This document shows, one piece after another, positions 25,692 through 34,143 of a stretch of DNA of 64,000 nucleotides. How positions within the stretch are numbered: position 1 is the stretch's first letter; each line of letters starts with the position of its first letter. A program made the position numbers and the translations under genes. Below the pieces are notes generated by a model that worked only from the letters and a program-made list of their open reading frames with translations, did no database searches and was not told the origin of the DNA. Source of the DNA: Betaproteobacteria bacterium (lineage in GTDB: Bacteria; Pseudomonadota; Gammaproteobacteria; Burkholderiales; Usitatibacteraceae); the NCBI GenBank assembly GCA_016709665.1, contig JADJMI010000027.1, positions 62,001-126,000 of the forward strand, read 5' to 3'.

Positions 25692-26684
25692 CTATCCGGC
25701 CGTGATCACGGCGGCACCGTCGAAGGCGCCCCGGCGCAGGTCGGCGAGCGCCTCGTTGGCCTGCGAAAGCCGGTAGGGCACGGGCCGCGCGTCGATCGCG
25801 ACGCGGGCGGCTCGCTCGAGGAATTCCTCGCCGTCCTTCCGGGTGAGGTTCGCCACCGAGCGCACCGTCCGTTCGCCCCAGAGCAACCGGTAGGGAAAGG
25901 ACGGGATGTCGCTCATGTGGATTCCCGCGCAGACCACGGTTCCGCCTTTCGCGGTCGCGGCGAGCGCCGCGGGGATGAGACTGCCCGCCGGCGCGAAGAG
26001 GATGGCCGCATCGAGCGGCGCCGGAGGCTTCGCGTCCGCGTCGCCCGCCCAGGCGCAGCCCAGCGACCGGGCGAAGTCCTGCGAACGGCTGTCGCCGGGC
26101 CGCGTGAAGGCGAACACCTCGCGCCCCTCGGCCTTCGCCAGTTGCGCGAGCAGGTGGGCGGCCGCGCCGAATCCGTAGAGGCCGACGCGCGCCGACTCGC
26201 CGGCCATCCGCCACGCCCGGTAGCCGATGAGCCCCGCGCACAGCAGGGGCGCCGCGTGCAGGTCGTCGAACGCGTCGGGAAGGGCGAGGCAGAAGCGCTC
26301 GTCCGCGATCGCCGACTCGGCGTAGCCGCCGTCGCGCGAATAGCCGGTGAAGACGGGCGCGTCGCAGAGGTTCTCGCGGTTGCTCGTGCAATAGCCGCAA
26401 TGACCGCAAGTGCCGCCGAGCCACGGCACGCCGACACGATCGCCGGGACGGAATCGCGTGGACCCCGGGCCCAGCGCGTCGATGCGCCCGACGATCTCGT
26501 GCCCCGGGACGATCGGCAGGCGGATCGCAGGCAGTTCGCCGTCGATGATGTGCAGGTCCGTTCGGCAGACGCCGCACGCGCCCACCGCGATGCGGACCTC
26601 GCCGGGACCGGGCTCGCGCCGCGCGAGGCGAACGGGCTCGAGCGCCTGACCGGGGGCCGGCAGGCGCATCGCGAGGTAGGTCAC
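25692..26684 (-). CDS. Zinc-dependent alcohol dehydrogenase
   Basis: This 330-residue MDR enzyme oxidises alcohols or reduces aldehydes with NAD(P). It has the catalytic zinc ligands CGVCRTDLH and GHEIVG, the four structural-zinc cysteines in CGHCGYCTSNRENLC, and a Rossmann motif LYGFGAAAHLLAQLAKAEG. The PVFTGYSRDGGYAE segment is typical of the AdhA-like group with broad primary-alcohol specificity. It follows the fnr terminator on the same strand and has no operon partner; substrate cannot be read from sequence. Confidence 0.9.
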   Translation of the reverse strand: MTYLAMRLPAPGQALEPVRLARREPGPGEVRIAVGACGVCRTDLHIIDGELPAIRLPIVPGHEIVGRIDALGPGSTRFRPGDRVGVPWLGGTCGHCGYCTSNRENLCDAPVFTGYSRDGGYAESAIADERFCLALPDAFDDLHAAPLLCAGLIGYRAWRMAGESARVGLYGFGAAAHLLAQLAKAEGREVFAFTRPGDSRSQDFARSLGCAWAGDADAKPPAPLDAAILFAPAGSLIPAALAATAKGGTVVCAGIHMSDIPSFPYRLLWGERTVRSVANLTRKDGEEFLERAARVAIDARPVPYRLSQANEALADLRRGAFDGAAVITAG

Positions 26685-26709
26685 GGCGGGGAAGGGAGGA
26701 AAGAAAGAG

Positions 26710-26730
26710 AGGCAGCCTGGGGCTGCCTCC
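26710..26730 (-). terminator. Terminator of the Crp/Fnr gene
   Basis: A perfect nine-pair stem GAGGCAGCC with a three-base loop is followed on the minus strand by CTTTCTTTC. It separates the Crp/Fnr gene from the alcohol dehydrogenase. Confidence 0.75.
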
Positions 26731-26772
26731 GGGAACGTCGCGCGCGTGGGCGCGGCGAGAGGAGACTGGCGC

Positions 26773-27582
26773 TCAGGCAGCCGCGCCCAGCATGTCCATC
26801 CAGGTCACGTTGCGGCGCGTGGGGCGATCGGCGGCGCGCCGGCCCGAGGCGCGGCCTGCCGCGTTCGGGTGCAGCTTCTGGAGCGTGCGCAGCTGGTCGA
26901 TGTCGGTGAGCCCGACCTCGCGCTGGGCCACGGTGATGAGCCCAGCGTCGGCGAGCGCCGAGAAGGCGCGGCTGACGGTCTCGAGCGTGAGGCCCAGGTA
27001 GCTGCCGATCTCCTGGCGCGTCATGGGCAGCGTGAAGCGCTCGGCGGCGTGGCCGGCGTTGCCGCAGCGCTCGGCGAAGAGGGCGAGGAAGCGGGCGACG
27101 CGGGCCTCGGCACCCAGCGTGCCGATGAGCGAGCGCAGCGCATGGTCGGTCACCAGTTCGCGGCTGATCGCCCGGTAGATGAGCTGCTCGAAGTCGTCCA
27201 GCGACCGGCCGAGGTTCGCGATCGACCGGAACGGCACCACGACCACCTCGGCGTCCGTGAGGGCCACGGCATAGGAGGCGTGACGGTGGTTGCACAGGCC
27301 ATCGGCGCCGACCAGGTCGCCCTGGAGGGGAAAACCGAGCACGAGCTGGTTACCCGTCTCGTCGGCCACGAACGTCTTGAAGAAGCCCTCGGCGACGACG
27401 TAGAGGGCCTCGAACGGCTCGCCCTGCGAGGTGAGGCGCTGGCCCGCCTTCAGGCGACGGTGCAGGAAGGTCGTGTCGACCTGGCCCGCGCCGGTGACTT
27501 GCGGAAGGCGCAGCAGCCGGCAGGCTTCCGCCAGGGTGGATCGATGGGCATCCGCTTGGCTCGGGGCTCGGACGGTGCTCAT
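26773..27582 (-). CDS. Crp/Fnr-family transcriptional regulator
   Basis: The 269-residue protein has a cyclic-nucleotide-binding-like sensor fold (about 45-150; LKAGQRLTSQGEPFEALYVVAEG, GDLVGADGLC) and a C-terminal helix-turn-helix TRQEIGSYLGLTLETVSRAFSAL whose recognition helix carries the E..SR of Fnr proteins that read TTGA half-sites. It lacks the N-terminal cysteine cluster for a [4Fe-4S] centre (one Cys only), so it is not a classical oxygen-labile Fnr; it could sense haem-bound gas or another ligand. GGAAAAG precedes the ATG at 27582. It follows the lone receiver gene by 32 bases in the same operon. A matching box lies upstream of the cytochrome operon. Confidence 0.9.
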   Translation of the reverse strand: MSTVRAPSQADAHRSTLAEACRLLRLPQVTGAGQVDTTFLHRRLKAGQRLTSQGEPFEALYVVAEGFFKTFVADETGNQLVLGFPLQGDLVGADGLCNHRHASYAVALTDAEVVVVPFRSIANLGRSLDDFEQLIYRAISRELVTDHALRSLIGTLGAEARVARFLALFAERCGNAGHAAERFTLPMTRQEIGSYLGLTLETVSRAFSALADAGLITVAQREVGLTDIDQLRTLQKLHPNAAGRASGRRAADRPTRRNVTWMDMLGAAA

Positions 27583-27614
27583 GGGCTTTTCCTTTCGGGT
27601 GGGCATCGGGGGAT

Positions 27615-27998
27615 TCAGTGGATCGAGGTGCGCCGGCATTCGGCGCCCCAGGCAGTGAGGATGTCGCGCACGCGGGCGAAATCGGCGGACTTGTCGAGGA
27701 AAACCTCGGCGCCGGCCGCGAGCGCGGCCTTGCGGTAGGGTTCCGCGGCGAAATTGGTCATGACGATCACGCGCATCTTCGGCAGCTTGGCGCGCACCGC
27801 GCGCAGCACCTGGAGGCCGCTGCCGCTGGGCAGCTGGAGATCGAGGATGAGCGCGTCGGGCGGCGTGCCGGAGAGCGCCTCGATGGCCGGCGAGACATCC
27901 TCGGCCGTCCCGACGATCTCGAGGTCGCCCAGACCCTCCAGCGTGCGCACGAGACGTTCGCGGACCGGGATGGAATCCTCGACGATGAACAGGTTCAT
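27615..27998 (-). CDS. Single-domain response regulator
   Basis: The 127-residue protein is only a receiver domain: acidic pair in VEDS near the N-terminus, phosphoacceptor in ALILDLQLPSGSG (about Asp 53), Thr in VIVMTNFA and Lys in VFLDKSADF. With no output domain it probably relays or competes for phosphate with the nearby PAS kinase, or acts on a protein partner. It is transcribed with the downstream Crp/Fnr gene. Confidence 0.88.
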   Translation of the reverse strand: MNLFIVEDSIPVRERLVRTLEGLGDLEIVGTAEDVSPAIEALSGTPPDALILDLQLPSGSGLQVLRAVRAKLPKMRVIVMTNFAAEPYRKAALAAGAEVFLDKSADFARVRDILTAWGAECRRTSIH

Positions 27999-28109
27999 CG
28001 CGGGTTCCGGGAGGCAGGGCGTCGAGACATGACCGCAGTATCTGCGGGGCTGCGGCCGGCGGATATCGGCCTCGGCTGATTCGCGGTGTAGGACCCTGCC
28101 TCGCCGCGA

Positions 28110-28129
28110 GGGTAGGACGATTCCTACCC
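28110..28129. promoter_or_regulatory. Perfect palindrome upstream of the receiver/fnr operon
   Basis: GGGTAGGA-CGAT-TCCTACCC is a perfect 8-4-8 inverted repeat in the 141-base gap between the NarL-type regulator gene and the receiver gene. A further GTAGGA half-site lies at 28088-28093, about two helical turns away. The position, upstream of the receiver-fnr pair and just below a LuxR-type regulator gene, fits binding by that regulator. Confidence 0.55.
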
Positions 28130-28139
28130 CGGGACCGGC

Positions 28140-28790
28140 TCAGCCGGAAGGTGTGTCCGGCGAAAGCCGGTTCCGGATGGCGTAGCGCACGAGATCCGCG
28201 ACGGACTGCGCGTTCATCTTCTGGAGGATGCGTGTCTTGTGGGTGCTGACCGTCTTCACGCTCAGGTGCAGCTGGCCGGCGATCTCGGACACCCCGCGCC
28301 CGCCCACCAGCAGCTGGAATATCTCGAACTCGCGGTCGGAGAGGTGCTTGTGGGGTTCCTCGTCGCTGCCGGGCATCACGTCGAGCGCGAGCTGTTCGGC
28401 GACGTTGGCGCTGATGTAGGGGCGTCCCTCGGCGATGCGCCGGATGGCCGACACCAGCTGGGAAGGGGCGCTCTCCTTGGTGAGGTAGCCCTGGGCCCCC
28501 GCACGGATGGCCCGAACGGCGTACTGGTCCTCCTCGTGCATGGTGAGAACCAGGATGCGCAGGCGCGGCGCCTCGTCGCGCACCTGCTTGATGAGCTCGA
28601 TCCCGCTCTTTCCGGGCATGGAGAGGTCGAGCAGGAGCAGGTCGAACGCGCCGGCCCGCACCCGCTCCATCACCTCGTGGCCGTTCACCGCCTCGCCGGA
28701 GACCTCGATGCCTTCCTGGCCCTCCAGGATTCGCCGCAGGCCCTCCCGGACGATGGTGTGGTCGTCGGCGATGACGACGCGCGTGCTCAC
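28140..28790 (-). CDS. NarL/FixJ-type response regulator
   Basis: The 216-residue protein has a receiver domain (IADDH, phosphoacceptor in LLLLDLSMPGKSG, Thr in LVLTMHEED, Lys in YLTKESAP) and a C-terminal LuxR/GerE helix-turn-helix (LSDREFEIFQLLVGG, VSEIAGQLHLSVKTVSTHKTRILQKM). The GTG start overlaps the kinase stop by four bases (GTGA), so the two form a coupled two-component pair. Its likely target is the TAGGA/TCCTA palindrome just downstream. Confidence 0.92.
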   Translation of the reverse strand: MSTRVVIADDHTIVREGLRRILEGQEGIEVSGEAVNGHEVMERVRAGAFDLLLLDLSMPGKSGIELIKQVRDEAPRLRILVLTMHEEDQYAVRAIRAGAQGYLTKESAPSQLVSAIRRIAEGRPYISANVAEQLALDVMPGSDEEPHKHLSDREFEIFQLLVGGRGVSEIAGQLHLSVKTVSTHKTRILQKMNAQSVADLVRYAIRNRLSPDTPSG

Positions 28791-30269
28791 GCGCGCGCCT
28801 CGGCCGGGATCGGCAGGCGCACGTGGATGGCGGTGCCCCGGCCGGGGTCGCCGCGCATCTCCACCGAGCCCGCGAGGATGTAGACGCGCTCGCGGATGCC
28901 CACCAGCCCGAACGAGCCCTTCTTGCGCAGGTCGTCCGGGGCGATGCCGCGGCCGTCGTCCTGCACGTCGAGGTGGATCTCCGGCCCGATGGCGCGCACG
29001 TGCACGCGGACGTGTCGGGCCGCGGCGTGGCGTCCCGCGTTGGTGAGGCTCTCCTGGACGATGCGGTAGATCTGGGAGGCGAGGGGCTCGGCAATGTTGG
29101 CGGAGAGCTCGTCGACCTCGAGATCGACGGTGAATCCGTGGCGGCGCGTCGATTCCTCCACGAGCCATTCGAGGGCGGCGGCGAGCCCCAGGTCGTCCAG
29201 CATGAGGGGACGCAGGTCCGCCGAGATGCGGCGCGTGGCCGCCACGGTGCTGTCGAGCACGGAGCGCATCGCGACGAGGGTGCGGCGCACCCGCGTGTCC
29301 TCGGCCGGCGTGTTGGCCTCGAGCCAGGCGAGGTCCATCTTGAGCGAGGTGAGGTTCTGGCCGAGCTCGTCGTGCAACTCGCGCGAAATGCGGCTGTTCT
29401 CCTGCTCCCGGGCCGTTCGCGAGGCGACCGAGAGTTCGCGCAGGTCCTCGCGCGCCTGGGCGAGTTCCTGCCGGGTGCGCTCGCGGATGGACACGTCGCG
29501 AAGGATGACGGTGAAGACGCGACCGTGCCCGAGGCTCGACTGCGAGATCGACGCGTCGATGGGGAATTCCTCGCCGCCCTTGCGCATCGCCGAGACGATG
29601 CGCTGCGACATCATCGGGCGGCTGGATATGCCGGTGTGCCCGAAGCCCTCGACGTGCATCGGGTGCCTCTTCTGGAAGCGCTCCGGCATGAGCAGGGTGA
29701 GGGGCTGACCCATCACTTCGCGAGGCTTCGTAGCCGAAGATGCGCTCGGCCGCGCGATTGAAGAGGGTGATGCGCTGCGCCTCGTCGATGGAAATGATCG
29801 CGTCCATGGCGGAATCCACGATGCCCTGCAGGCGCAGCCGGCTCTCCTGGGCGCGCTCTGCGGCCTCGTGAAGCTCGTGGATGTCGGCGACCGAGCCGAT
29901 GACGCGCGTGGCCCGGCCATTGGGGTCGCGACGGGCGATCCGGGCCGTCCAGCGCACCCAGCGCCAGGAGCCGTCGCGGGCGCGCATGCGCAGCTCGATG
30001 CGCGTCGCGTCGGCCTTGCCGCATTCGATGTCGACGAGCCGGCCTTCGTAGCGCGCCCGGTCCTCCGGGTGGATGACCGCTTTCGCGTCGGCCGGGCTGT
30101 CCGTGGTGGTGGAGACGTAGTCCCACTGGGCGAGAAGCTCGGGCGAGCGATAGACGCTTCCGGCGACGAGGTCGCGGTCGAACACGCCGAGCCCGGCGTT
30201 CACGGCGGCTTCATGCCATCGGTCGATGGCGGCTTCGTCGGCGTTCGGGGGGGGAGCTTCCTCGGTCAT
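28787..30269 (-). CDS. PAS-domain sensor histidine kinase, interrupted by a frameshift
   Basis: The complete product (about 493 residues once corrected) has two PAS domains (about 15-130, and 135-260 with DSAMDAIISIDEAQRITLFN), a HisKA_3 segment with the phosphorylated His in SRELHDELGQNL, and a HATPase domain (ESLTNAGRHA, DDGRGI, GLVGIRERV). No membrane span is seen, so it senses a cytoplasmic cue such as redox state or a gas. The frame changes near base 29723: one extra base splits FGYEA from REVMGQPLTLLMPERF, a continuous PAS segment. Both halves are sound. It is coupled to the downstream NarL-type regulator. Confidence 0.88.
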
Positions 30270-30361
30270 CGCGTCCGAAGGATAGCAGGGCGGGCGGCCC
30301 CGTGAATCCGGCGCCGGGCCGGTGGGGGGAGCGGGCCCACACCGTTCCGCCGGACCGGCGG

Positions 30362-31744
30362 TCAGATCTCGAACGCCTCGCCCGGATGGGGCACGGTCAC
30401 GCGCCAGGCGCGCTCCGCCGCCAGTGCCTCGGCGAAAAGGCAGGCGGTCTGCTCCTCGGCGTGGACGATGAAGGCCCTTTCGGGGGCTTCCTTGAGGCCC
30501 GCAGCCCAGGCGAGGAGCGTGCGTTGGTCCCCGTGGGCCGACAGGCCGCCCAGGGTGAGGATGCGCGCGCGAACCGGCACCGTCTCGCCGAAGAGCCGAA
30601 CGCTGCGGGCTCCGTCCACGAGCCGGCGCCCGAGCGTTCCGCCCGCCTGGAAGCCGGTGAAGAGCACCGCGCATTCCTCGCGCGGCAGGTTCGCGCGCAG
30701 GTGATGGCGCACGCGGCCGGCGTCGCACATGCCGCTCGCGGCGATGAGGATCGCGCCCGAGCGGATCCGCCCGAGGGCCATCGATTCCTGCGGCGTGGCG
30801 GTGAAGCGCAGGGAGAACGGGAGGCGCCGCTTGCGCAGGCGTTCGGCGAAGCCGCGGGCGTCGTCGTCGAGGACCTCCTGGTGCAGGAGCGTCACGTCCG
30901 TCGCCTCGCGCGCGAGGGGCGAATCGACGAAGACGTTGAGCGCGGGCAGCCGGCCGTCGCCGCACAACTGGTCGAGGAGCACGAGCAGGTCCTGCGTGCG
31001 CCCGAGCGCGAACGCCGGAACCACGAGGTTGCCCTTGCCCCGGACGACGGTTTCGTCGATGGCCGCGACGAGCTCGGCGACGGTTGCCTCCATCGATTTG
31101 TGCAGGCGGTTGCCGTAGGTGGCCTCCATGACCAGCAGGTCGGCCGGCGGCGCGGGCTCGGGGTCGTGGACGATCGGTCGTGCGGGCTGGCCGAGGTCGC
31201 CGGAGAAGACGAGGCGTCGCTCGCGCCGACCCTCGCGCACCTTCAGTTCCAGGATCGCCGAGCCCAGGATGTGACCGGCGTCCAGAAAGCGAAGCCGGAC
31301 CTGGGGATGCGGCCTCACCTCGACGCGGTAGGGAATGGCGTTCACGAGCCGCAGCGCGCGCTCCACCTCCGCCATCCCGTAGAGGGGCGGTGCGCCGCGC
31401 TCCCCCCGCCGGCCGCCATGCACCGCTTCCCGCCCCTGGATGTGCGCGCTGTCGCGCAGCATCACGGGCAGGAGGTCGGCGGTGGGCTTGGTTGCGTAGA
31501 CGGGCAGGCGCGGGGCGCGAACGGCGAGGCGGGGCAGGAGGCCGCAGTGATCCAGGTGCGCGTGGGTGATCACCGCGAAGTCGAGCGTCGCCGGATCGAA
31601 GGCCGGGAAGGCGCGGTTCTTGGCCGGTGCCTCGCGGCCGCCCTGGAAGAGGCCGCAGTCCACGAGGAAACTCACGCCCTCGGCGTCGACCCGGAAGCAC
31701 GAACCGGTCACCTCGCGCGCCGCACCGAAAAATCGGATCCGCAT
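30362..31744 (-). CDS. Beta-CASP metallo-beta-lactamase RNase-type hydrolase
   Basis: The 460-residue protein has the MBL motif 2 THAHLDHCG (about 57-65), further ligands in DAGHILGSA and FSGDLGQ, a beta-CASP domain (about 190-310, VPAFALGRTQDLLVLLDQL) and the C-terminal SAHGDQRTLLAWA (RMMBL) with the last His in VHAEEQTA. This is the architecture of RNA-processing nucleases such as YsgA/CPSF-like proteins. Start at ATG 31744 gives the family N-terminus MRIRFFGAAREVTGSC. It is divergent from the cytochrome operon and shares its regulatory region. Confidence 0.9.
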   Translation of the reverse strand: MRIRFFGAAREVTGSCFRVDAEGVSFLVDCGLFQGGREAPAKNRAFPAFDPATLDFAVITHAHLDHCGLLPRLAVRAPRLPVYATKPTADLLPVMLRDSAHIQGREAVHGGRRGERGAPPLYGMAEVERALRLVNAIPYRVEVRPHPQVRLRFLDAGHILGSAILELKVREGRRERRLVFSGDLGQPARPIVHDPEPAPPADLLVMEATYGNRLHKSMEATVAELVAAIDETVVRGKGNLVVPAFALGRTQDLLVLLDQLCGDGRLPALNVFVDSPLAREATDVTLLHQEVLDDDARGFAERLRKRRLPFSLRFTATPQESMALGRIRSGAILIAASGMCDAGRVRHHLRANLPREECAVLFTGFQAGGTLGRRLVDGARSVRLFGETVPVRARILTLGGLSAHGDQRTLLAWAAGLKEAPERAFIVHAEEQTACLFAEALAAERAWRVTVPHPGEAFEI

Positions 31745-31808
31745 GAACCCGATACTACGCTCGCCTCGACAGGCTGGACTGACACTCCGGGGGGCTCTCC
31801 CAGCCCCA

Positions 31809-31822
31809 TTGACCCACGTCAA
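31809..31822. promoter_or_regulatory. Fnr/Dnr-type box upstream of the cytochrome operon
   Basis: TTGAC-CCAC-GTCAA is a perfect palindrome of Crp/Fnr type. It is 132 bases upstream of the 11-haem cytochrome start and 65 bases from the divergent beta-CASP gene start in a 209-base gap. The Crp/Fnr protein encoded at 26773-27582 has the matching E..SR recognition helix. Confidence 0.65.
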
Positions 31823-31953
31823 CCGGGGAGGGGGGCCCCCGTGGCAACTTGGGCACCGATGGAAGCCATGCGGGATCGCGCCTGCCCAAGAGGCAGGCGT
31901 CGCAGCCCCGATCCGCGGGGCGGTCCGCCGGTGGCTCGAATCCGGGAACTGCA

Positions 31954-33165
31954 ATGAAAGCGATGGGAATCACGCTGCTCCTGGCCGCACTGGGCTTCCT
32001 GCCCGCGGCCCACGCGGCCGGTGCCGACGACTGCATCGAGTGCCACGCCAAGACCACGGAAAAGACCGCCGCCGGCAAGAGCGCGAAAGTCGATCCCGAG
32101 GCGTTCGGCGGATCGGTCCACGCGAAGGGCAAGAAGAAGTGCCTGGCCTGCCACGAGGAGCTCGAGACGCCGGACAAGGCGCCGCACGGCAAGGTGAAGG
32201 CGGTCGACTGCGCTTCCTGCCACGAGGAGGAGGCCGCGGAGTACGCGAAGACCATCCACGGCAAGGCGAAGGCGGGCGGCAGGAACGCCGCGGCCACCTG
32301 CGTCGACTGCCACGGGTCCCACGACATCCGCAAGACCGACGATCCGAAGTCGAAGGTCCACAAGGTCAACATGGACGCGACCTGCGGCGCCTGCCACGGC
32401 AACGACGCGATGATCAAGAAGGAAAAAATGCCGGGCGGCAACGTGGCGAAGCTCTACCACGACAGCATCCATGGCGAATCCGTGCACGGCAAGGACAAGT
32501 CCAAGGCGCCCACCTGCACCGACTGCCACGGCGCGCACGACATGCGGCCGAAATCCGATCCCGAGAGCAACGTCGCGAAGGGCAAGATCGTCGAGACCTG
32601 CGGCACCTGCCATTCCAAGGCGAAGAAGGCCTTCCTGGGCAGCGTCCACGGCAAGATGAAGTCGCAGAACGTGAAGGCGGCTCCCGACTGCACGGATTGC
32701 CATGGCGCCCACGGCGTCAAGAAGCACGACCTGCCCCAGTGGCAGGTGGACGTGGTCAAGGAATGCGGCGACTGCCACCTCGACTACATCAAGACCTTCC
32801 GGGACACGTACCACGGCCAGGTGACGGACCTGGGCTACGCCCGCGTGGCGACCTGCTCGGCCTGCCACGGCTCGCATGACATCCAGGGAAAGGACAATCC
32901 CGATTCCAAGGTGTCGGATCGCAACCTCCTGGCGACCTGCCAGGGATGCCATCCGAAGGCCAACACGAATTTCGCCAAGTTCGAGCCGCACGCCGACAAG
33001 CACAGCCTCGCGAGCGGCCCCGCCCTCTACTACACGACGAAGTTCATGCAGTTCCTGCTGGCGGGCGTGTTCAGCTTCTTCGGGCTGCATACGGTGCTCT
33101 GGCTCTACCGTTCGATCAAGGTCGTTTCCGCGCGCCGCGCGGGCAAGACCGGGGAGAACCTCTGA
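31954..33165 (+). CDS. Membrane-anchored periplasmic 11-haem cytochrome c
   Basis: The 403-residue protein has a signal peptide (MKAMGITLLLAALGFLPAAHA), eleven CXXCH haem motifs (CIECH, CLACH, CASCH, CVDCH, CGACH, CTDCH, CGTCH, CTDCH, CGDCH, CSACH, CQGCH) and one C-terminal transmembrane helix (MQFLLAGVFSFFGLHTVLWLY). Several motifs sit in repeated TCxxCHGSHDI units of the cytochrome c3/doubled-CXXCH type. It overlaps the next gene, cytochrome b, by TGATG. Together they look like a split form of the multihaem-plus-diheme-b quinol oxidoreductases (CbcL-like) of metal-reducing bacteria; that comparison is inference. Electron acceptor unknown. Confidence 0.88.
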   Translation: MKAMGITLLLAALGFLPAAHAAGADDCIECHAKTTEKTAAGKSAKVDPEAFGGSVHAKGKKKCLACHEELETPDKAPHGKVKAVDCASCHEEEAAEYAKTIHGKAKAGGRNAAATCVDCHGSHDIRKTDDPKSKVHKVNMDATCGACHGNDAMIKKEKMPGGNVAKLYHDSIHGESVHGKDKSKAPTCTDCHGAHDMRPKSDPESNVAKGKIVETCGTCHSKAKKAFLGSVHGKMKSQNVKAAPDCTDCHGAHGVKKHDLPQWQVDVVKECGDCHLDYIKTFRDTYHGQVTDLGYARVATCSACHGSHDIQGKDNPDSKVSDRNLLATCQGCHPKANTNFAKFEPHADKHSLASGPALYYTTKFMQFLLAGVFSFFGLHTVLWLYRSIKVVSARRAGKTGENL

Positions 33166-34018
33166 TGGCTGCCACCGCGATTCCCGCCATTGACGCGTCG
33201 CCGAAGCACAAGTACTACCAGCGCTTCGACCGCATCGACCGGGCGATGCACGCCTCGCTGATGATCACCTTCATCGGCTGCACGATCACGGGCCTGCCGC
33301 CGCTCTTCGCGGATCATGCCTGGGCCGTATCCCTGGCGAAGCTGCTGGGCGGGTTCAGTGGCTGCGCCCTCATCCACCGCGTCTGCGCGGCGATCATGAT
33401 CGTGGTCTTCGCCGGGCACGTGGTGCGCGTCTTCGTGGAGGCCGTGACGCGCAACGGCATCCTCGGACGCTCTGGGGACCGAAGTCGATGGTGCCGCAGC
33501 CGCAGGACGCCATCGACGCCTATCGCCACGTTCGCTGGTTCGTGGGCGCCGGGCCGCGTCCCACGTTCGACCGATACACCTACTGGGAGAAGTTCGACTA
33601 CTGGGCGGTCTTCTGGGGCATGTTCATCATCGGGGGCTCGGGCCTCATGCTCTGGTTCCCGACGGTCTTCTCGGAGGTCGTGCCGGGCTGGTTCTTCAAC
33701 ATCGCGACGGTGGTGCACGGCGAGGAGGCGCTCCTCGCGGTCGGTTTCATCTTCACGATCCACTTCTTCAACGGGCACCTTCGGCCCGAGAAGTTCCCCA
33801 TGGACCTCGTGATATTCACCGGGCGCATCCCGGAGCACGAGCTCAAGGAGGAGCGCACCAAGGAATACGACCGCCTCGTGAAGGAAGGCGGGCTTGCGGC
33901 GATCGAGGCCACGCCGCCGTCGACGCCCGCGAAGTATTTCGGCTGGATCGTGGGCGGCTCGGCAGTGGTCCTGGGCACCCTCACCATCGTCTTCATCGTG
34001 TACAGCGTCATCCTCTAG
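33165..34018 (+). CDS. Diheme-type membrane cytochrome b, interrupted by a frameshift
   Basis: About 284 residues once corrected. Five membrane helices are visible (HASLMITFIGCTITGLPPLF; LIHRVCAAIMIVVFAGHVVRVF; FWGMFIIGGSGLMLWFP; ALLAVGFIFTIHFFNGH; VGGSAVVLGTLTIVFIVYSVIL) with paired histidines suited to two b haems, as in thiosulfate reductase/formate dehydrogenase gamma subunits. The frame changes near base 33466: NGILGR is followed after one missing base by LWGPKSMVPQPQDAIDAYRHVRW. It should connect the quinone pool to the flanking multihaem cytochromes. Its ATG overlaps the upstream stop. Confidence 0.87.
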
Positions 34019-34143
34019 GGACGCGGCGCGGGCTATCATCCATGCCACGGGACCGGTGAGGCCGGTTCCGTGGCATCGTCGCAAGCGCGGTACGGCAAGG
34101 GGCCCGGGAAAGCTCCGGACAGGCAAAAAAGGAGAATCGATCG

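Noticed and set aside
28787..30269. Treating the PAS kinase as a pseudogene
   Set aside because: A single extra base separates two fully conserved halves and the downstream regulator is coupled and intact, so error is more likely than decay.
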